The notes under the pieces: generated by a model
What the model was told of the DNA's origin: nothing
The model's input: only the letters and a program-made list of their open reading frames with translations
The model's database searches: none
Assembly (NCBI GenBank): GCA_031285485.1
Contig: JAITWC010000151.1
Coordinates: 1 to 10,408 of the forward strand
From: Alistipes sp.
Lineage (GTDB): Bacteria > Bacteroidota > Bacteroidia > Bacteroidales > Rikenellaceae
Reading direction: 5' to 3'
Length of the DNA: 10,408 bases
Position numbers and translations under genes: made by a program
Shown here: in pieces, positions 6,545 to 10,408 of the stretch
Numbering within the stretch: position 1 is the first letter of the stretch
How the letters are laid out: each line of letters begins with the position of its first letter

Positions 6545-7462
6545 TTACCGCCTGAAACGGTAGAATACCCCCAACGGGAGCTGTTTTCCGGCGCGGTCGG
6601 TGAAGGCGAGCTCGCCCAACTGCTCCTGCAAGGGCGGTGGCGGGCCGAACCGCGCGTGCACCGCCGTGCGCGCCACGATCGCCGACAATCCCATCGAGTA
6701 GAGGTTCAGCACGAGGAATCCGCGGGGCCGCAACAACCGCGCGCCGAGCGACAACATTTCGTCGAGCCCCTCGGCCAGCACCCATTTCTCGCCGTCGGGC
6801 CCGCGACCGTAGGCGGGCGGGTCGAGAATCATGCCGTCGTAGAGGTTTTCGCGGCGCACCTCCCGCCTGGCGAATTTCAGAGCGTCGTCCACTATCCAAC
6901 GCACGGCCCCGTCCCGGGCCTCATCTTCGAGCCCGCTCAGCGCGGCGTTGTCGCGCGCCCAACCGACGGTCTGCTTCACCGAATCGACGTGGGTCACCCC
7001 GGCCCCGGCGGCACGCGCGGCGAGGGTAGCCCCACCGGTGTAGGCAAACAGGTTAAGCACTTTGGGAATCGTATCGCTTTCGCCCCTCCTCATTTCAAGG
7101 ACAGTATCGTATATGAAATCCCAGTTGGCCGCCTGTTCGGGAAAAACCCCCACGTGCTTGAACCCGGTGAGGGCAAGCCTCATCCGCAGCCGCATCGGGC
7201 CGTGCGAGTACTCCATCGTCCAACGTTCGGGTGCGCCGGGTTTCAGTTTCCACTCGCCGCGTTCCTCACTCCTGCCGTCTCGGAAGAACGTTGCGTCGGC
7301 AAGGCGTGCCCACTCCTCGGGTGGGAGCGACGGTTTCCACAACGCCTGCGGCTCGGGTCGGGCCACAACGCGGTTGCCGAAACGCTCCAACTTTGCGCCG
7401 TCGCCGCAATCTATCAACTCGTAGCCGGCCAACGCGGGCTGCAAAACTTCCAACTCATTCAT
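6545..7462 (-). CDS. RlmI-like class I SAM-dependent methyltransferase (no PUA domain)
   Basis: This 305-residue protein belongs to the COG1092-type SAM methyltransferases, whose E. coli relative RlmI methylates a cytosine of 23S rRNA. The N-terminal part (1-125) ends with a family-typical GVFPEQAANWDFI at 105-117. Motif I is LNLFAYTGG at 136-144, the acidic SAM-ribose residue D160 follows in HVDSVK, and the catalytic-loop motif is DPPAYGRG at 214-221. The protein ends in GVFYRFRR. It has no N-terminal PUA RNA-binding domain as RlmI has, and the usual RlmI catalytic cysteine is not obvious, so the substrate is open. The frame is open to an ATG at 7486, but I chose the ATG at 7462 because it overlaps the stop of the upstream U32 gene as ATGA, a classic coupling arrangement. 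That start also gives a natural N-terminus, MNELEVLQPALAGYE. Confidence 0.88.
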   Translation of the reverse strand: MNELEVLQPALAGYELIDCGDGAKLERFGNRVVARPEPQALWKPSLPPEEWARLADATFFRDGRSEERGEWKLKPGAPERWTMEYSHGPMRLRMRLALTGFKHVGVFPEQAANWDFIYDTVLEMRRGESDTIPKVLNLFAYTGGATLAARAAGAGVTHVDSVKQTVGWARDNAALSGLEDEARDGAVRWIVDDALKFARREVRRENLYDGMILDPPAYGRGPDGEKWVLAEGLDEMLSLGARLLRPRGFLVLNLYSMGLSAIVARTAVHARFGPPPPLQEQLGELAFTDRAGKQLPLGVFYRFRR

Positions 7463-9327
7463 GTCTTCGTCACAGTCATGTAGCATTTTTCACAGTCGAA
7501 ATCGAGTCGCCAGCGTGCCGTGCCGTGCACCATAAAGAGGTCGCTCCGCAATTTCGACCCCTCGCGCAGACACTCGCCGATCTCGCGGCGCAGGCAGTAG
7601 CGGGTCTGCATCAGTGGGTCGCCGGGCGCGGGCCTGCGCAGTTCCATCGCAGGGGCTATCTCCTCGACCCCGTGATCTCGCCAGAAACTCTCCGCGAGGC
7701 GGTTGGTAACGTTATCGGTCGCCTCTAACCGTGTTCGCGGTGCCCGGGCGGTGGGGTCTTCTGTGGCGGGATTGCGCTCGGGGAGCAGAGTGCGGCGCGT
7801 CTCCAAGAGAGTTTCCAGCCCCTCGCGCCGCATGGCTGCAATAGTCGAGACCGGTATGAAAGCCTCTCCGGAAGGTGTTCGCACTTCCCTCATTTCAAAT
7901 ATCGTGTCACCGCTGCGGGAAAGCTCGCGGCGCATAGTTCCCGCCATCGCGGCAGCATCGCGGGCCACTTCAAACGACCCTTCGCGCACGACGCTCACCG
8001 CCAGGCCCGTTTCGTCGGTAAAAGTGATTTCGATCCGCTCCGTGTCGGCCAGCACCCGCGCCGTGACGCCGATACGCCGCCTCATGCGGCTCCGCTCCAG
8101 CGAGCGCACGAAAGCGTGGTCGTAGTTGCGGAAAATCGCGGTTCCGGGTGCGAGACCGTCGGCGTGGTTGGGGTAGATGCGATCCGCCTCCACGCGGTTT
8201 ATGTTGGTGCCTTTCAATTCGCCGTGGGCCAGCCAGCAGATACCGTCGCCCGCGGAAACAGCCGTCCCGCCGGCCGTGAGGGTAAACCATCGGTTACCCG
8301 TGCGGTCGCAGCCCGTTTTCGCGACGCTCCCTATCACCTCGCCCATGGCTTTGGGAGTATCGAACGACGCGACACCGCGGGCCGGGCCGTCGAAAAACCA
8401 CCCGGTCGACCCACGCGAGAAACTCTTGACCGGATCGGGCGTGAAGTCTGGCAGCGACACTCCCACCGACGCGCGCCTCAACCCCCGGTGGGCGGCAATG
8501 GCGTCGTCCAATAGCCGCCGGTAATGGCTCACCACGTTGCGCGCGTAGGTTGCATCTTTCAATCTCCCCTCGATCTTGAACGAAGTGACACCCGCGTCGA
8601 GCAGTTCGCCAAGCCGGGCACCGAGGTCCATATCGCGCACCGACAGCAGGTGTTTACCCTGAATGATCGCCCGCCCGCCGCTATCCATCAGGTCCCACGT
8701 CAGGCGGCACGGCTGTGCACAGTCGCCGCGGTTTCCGCTGCGGGAACTGTCCATAGCGCGGCTCATAAAGCACCGACCGCTGTGGCCCACGCATATCGCA
8801 CCGTGGACGAACACCTCCAACTCTGTTTCGTGTGGAGCGGCGGCCCGGATCGCGCGGATTTCGTCGATCGAAAGCCCCCTCTCAAGAATCACGCGGCGAA
8901 ACCCCGCCCGACCGAGAAAAGACACATCCTCCGGCAAAATGTTCGTCATCTGGGTCGAGGCATGTAATTCAACCCCATTCTGCGTAGCAAAATCAGCCGT
9001 GGGAGTTCCCACACCGAGCCGCGTGTAAGCCATGTCCTGCACGATGAGTGCGTCGACCCCGGCATCGATCAGTTCACGGGCCACCCGCCGCGCCTCGTCG
9101 AGTTCATCATCGAAGAGCAGGGTGTTGAGTGTCGCGTAGACCCTCACGCCGAACGGGCACGCGTGACGCACCAACTCGGCGACGTCGGCCGGGGCGTTCC
9201 CCGCCGCCCGTCGCGCCCCGAACCCCGGCCCGCCGATGTAAACGGCGTCGGCCCCGGCATCAATGGCAACGCGACCCGTTGCCAGGTCGCGTGCCGGTGC
9301 GAGTAACTCTATTTTTCGCTGTTTCAA
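7459..9327 (-). CDS. U32-family protein, RlhA/TrhP-type RNA hydroxylase-like
   Basis: Proteins named peptidase U32 include RlhA (23S rRNA cytidine 2501 hydroxylation) and TrhP (tRNA uridine-34 hydroxylation), both Fe-S dependent. This 622-residue protein has the size and layout of RlhA: a TIM-barrel-like N-terminal half (KIELLAPARD at 5-14, AGADAVYIGG at 24-33), the U32 signature EVFVHGAICVGHSGRC from 171, then a DUF3656-like region. C179, C186, C203 and C207 are the expected Fe-S ligands. A second cysteine set lies at the end: C578, C586, C612 and C615. Substrate is not settled; an rRNA cytidine is my first choice. The start is most likely the TTG at 9327 (MKQRKIELLAPA), preceded by a G-rich stretch. 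A GTG at 9417 would overlap the upstream gene by 56 bases and add a non-conserved leader. The gene is 34 bases after the TPR gene and overlaps the next one by ATGA. Confidence 0.9.
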   Translation of the reverse strand: MKQRKIELLAPARDLATGRVAIDAGADAVYIGGPGFGARRAAGNAPADVAELVRHACPFGVRVYATLNTLLFDDELDEARRVARELIDAGVDALIVQDMAYTRLGVGTPTADFATQNGVELHASTQMTNILPEDVSFLGRAGFRRVILERGLSIDEIRAIRAAAPHETELEVFVHGAICVGHSGRCFMSRAMDSSRSGNRGDCAQPCRLTWDLMDSGGRAIIQGKHLLSVRDMDLGARLGELLDAGVTSFKIEGRLKDATYARNVVSHYRRLLDDAIAAHRGLRRASVGVSLPDFTPDPVKSFSRGSTGWFFDGPARGVASFDTPKAMGEVIGSVAKTGCDRTGNRWFTLTAGGTAVSAGDGICWLAHGELKGTNINRVEADRIYPNHADGLAPGTAIFRNYDHAFVRSLERSRMRRRIGVTARVLADTERIEITFTDETGLAVSVVREGSFEVARDAAAMAGTMRRELSRSGDTIFEMREVRTPSGEAFIPVSTIAAMRREGLETLLETRRTLLPERNPATEDPTARAPRTRLEATDNVTNRLAESFWRDHGVEEIAPAMELRRPAPGDPLMQTRYCLRREIGECLREGSKLRSDLFMVHGTARWRLDFDCEKCYMTVTKT

Positions 9328-9361
9328 AGCCCCTGTCCCCCGTTCAGTGTTCGGTGGGATG

Positions 9362-10318
9362 TTAAAGAGCCTTCTGTATCTCGGCGATCTGTGTCCTTGC
9401 GGCGGCGGCGTTGTCACCTGCCGTAACTTTGCGGTACGCCTCCATCGCCTGCGGGAAACTCTGCTGGTTCTGGTAGGCGGCGCCCACGAGGAACCACACT
9501 CTGGAGCGAGTTTCGTCCGTGGTCTGCGCGGCGGCGGTAGCTTCGCCGAGTTCTATCACTTTCGGATAGGCCTTGAGCGAGGTGTAGGCTTCAAGGCGGG
9601 TGCGCGACACGTCGGCGGCGTCGGGAATCACCTCCAACAGTGCGTCGGCGGCGGCGATGGCAGCCTGATGGTCACCTGCCCGTGCGGCGGCCGAAGCCTG
9701 TTCGAGCGCGTCGAGCGACCAATTTTCGCGAGCCCTTGCCGCGTCGGCCTCAAAGCGGCTGTCGGTGCCTCCGAGGGCGATTATGTTTTTGTATATCGGG
9801 GCGCTTTTGTCGAACTCCTTCAGACCGCTGTAACTCATTGCGAGATTCATTGCGAGTGCAGTGTCGTTGGGGTTGGCGTCGTAACCTTTCTGGAAGATCG
9901 CGGCGGCGGCGGCAAAATCCTTGGAATTGAACGCGCTTGCACCCTGGGCCATCACGGTGCGGCTGATCCACGTTCGGGCGTTGTTGAGCACGGTGGGGTT
10001 GCCGTAGAGTTCGGCAACTTCGGCGGCTTTGGCGAACAGACCGAGCGCCTCGTCGTGGCGTCCGCCCTGAAACGCTGCTCCGCCCATCTGGAACACCGCC
10101 GTCGGGAGCGCCTTTTTGGCTCCGTCGACTATCGCCTCGGCGCCTTCCACGTCGACGCCCTCGGCTATTACCTGTTCGAACAGTGGCACCGCGGCGGCGA
10201 AGTTCCTTGCGGAGATGGCTTCGGCGGCCTGTGCATACTTTGCGTTGATGTCCTGTGCTGCCACGCTTCCCGCCACCATGAGTGCGACGGCCGCGAGCGC
10301 GATCTTGATCTTGTCCAT
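9362..10318 (-). CDS. Secreted tetratricopeptide-repeat protein
   Basis: This is a 318-residue exported protein. It opens with a signal peptide: MDKIKIALAAVALMVAGSVAAQ has a charged start, a hydrophobic core and an A-x-A type site before the glutamine at 22. No lipobox cysteine is present, so it should be free in the periplasm. The rest is helical repeats of TPR type, roughly at 24-52, 73-101, 121-149, 155-183, 203-231, 236-264 and 273-301. Typical residue patterns are visible (for example NLAMSYSGLKEFDKSAPIYKNI and WFLVGAAYQNQQSFPQAMEAYRK). TPR folds bind other proteins, and the partner cannot be told from the sequence. It is the first gene of a minus-strand set with the U32 and RlmI-like genes. 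I chose the ATG at 10318 because the signal peptide starts there and the preceding bases are A-rich. An in-frame ATG at 10369 would put 17 charged residues before it. Confidence 0.85.
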   Translation of the reverse strand: MDKIKIALAAVALMVAGSVAAQDINAKYAQAAEAISARNFAAAVPLFEQVIAEGVDVEGAEAIVDGAKKALPTAVFQMGGAAFQGGRHDEALGLFAKAAEVAELYGNPTVLNNARTWISRTVMAQGASAFNSKDFAAAAAIFQKGYDANPNDTALAMNLAMSYSGLKEFDKSAPIYKNIIALGGTDSRFEADAARARENWSLDALEQASAAARAGDHQAAIAAADALLEVIPDAADVSRTRLEAYTSLKAYPKVIELGEATAAAQTTDETRSRVWFLVGAAYQNQQSFPQAMEAYRKVTAGDNAAAARTQIAEIQKAL

Positions 10319-10385
10319 AGTTTTCAGTTTTATCGTTTTGATTGGTGTATGTTTCTCTTTGTCCTCCATGATGTAACGTTGAATG

Positions 10386-10393
10386 CAAAAATA
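10386..10393 (-). promoter_or_regulatory. -7 promoter element of the TPR-U32-methyltransferase operon
   Basis: Read on the minus strand this is TATTTTTG, an exact TAnnTTTG match in an AT-rich stretch that contrasts with the GC-rich genes. A -33 element would fall beyond the window edge. Transcription should begin near 10379, giving a leader of about 60 bases before the ATG at 10318. Confidence 0.65.
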
Positions 10394-10408
10394 TATTTTT
10401 TTCCACAA

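Noticed and set aside
6408..6899. Minus-strand frame crossing the palindromes and the end of the RlmI-like gene
   Set aside because: It reads the repeat block and the wrong frame of a recognised methyltransferase gene, so it is a repeat artefact.
7459..9327. Protease function from the family name peptidase U32
   Set aside because: Characterised long members with this cysteine set are RNA hydroxylation enzymes, and no protease catalytic centre is visible.

Overview
The window is a GC-rich bacterial chromosome segment, most likely from the Bacteroidota. Three things point there: -7 promoter elements of the TAnnTTTG type, A-rich translation starts with few Shine-Dalgarno sites, and protein families in the form usual for that phylum (DnaB, a YifB/ComM ATPase, a ComEC without a C-terminal nuclease-like domain, and a long U32 protein with a DUF3656-like region). 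GC-rich members such as Rikenellaceae/Alistipes relatives would fit, but the genus is a guess.

Layout. Positions 1-287 hold the end of an unidentified plus-strand reading frame built from a 42-bp tandem repeat. After a short promoter region comes dnaB (391-1977, plus). Next is a plus-strand set, probably one transcript: a YifB/ComM-type AAA+ ATPase (2077-3657), a ComEC/Rec2 channel protein (3667-5253) and a THUMP-like SAM methyltransferase (5257-6438). A perfect TAnnTTTG element lies 53 bp before the ATPase start. Positions 6439-6544 separate two convergent gene groups and carry two near-identical palindromes plus a decayed third copy. The minus strand carries a second three-gene set, read from right to left: a secreted TPR protein (10318-9362), a U32-family RNA hydroxylase-like protein (9327-7459) and an RlmI-like SAM methyltransferase (7462-6545). 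The last two overlap by ATGA. A perfect TAnnTTTG element lies upstream of the TPR gene.

Function. The plus strand combines chromosome replication (DnaB) with two families known from natural transformation elsewhere: ComEC, which moves single-stranded DNA across the inner membrane, and ComM, a helicase that helps integrate it. The minus strand combines a periplasmic TPR scaffold with two enzymes whose relatives modify 23S rRNA or tRNA.

The genes are mostly intact housekeeping genes. I see no phage, transposon, CRISPR, defence or biosynthetic system, and no rRNA or tRNA gene. The points most worth a second look are an SSB-like glycine-rich tail and acidic tip at the end of DnaB, the adjacent comM-comEC pair, the palindromes at 6439-6540 and the expanding 42-bp repeat. 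Three gene starts were moved from the longest open frame: the ATPase (2077), the U32 protein (TTG at 9327) and the RlmI-like enzyme (7462).
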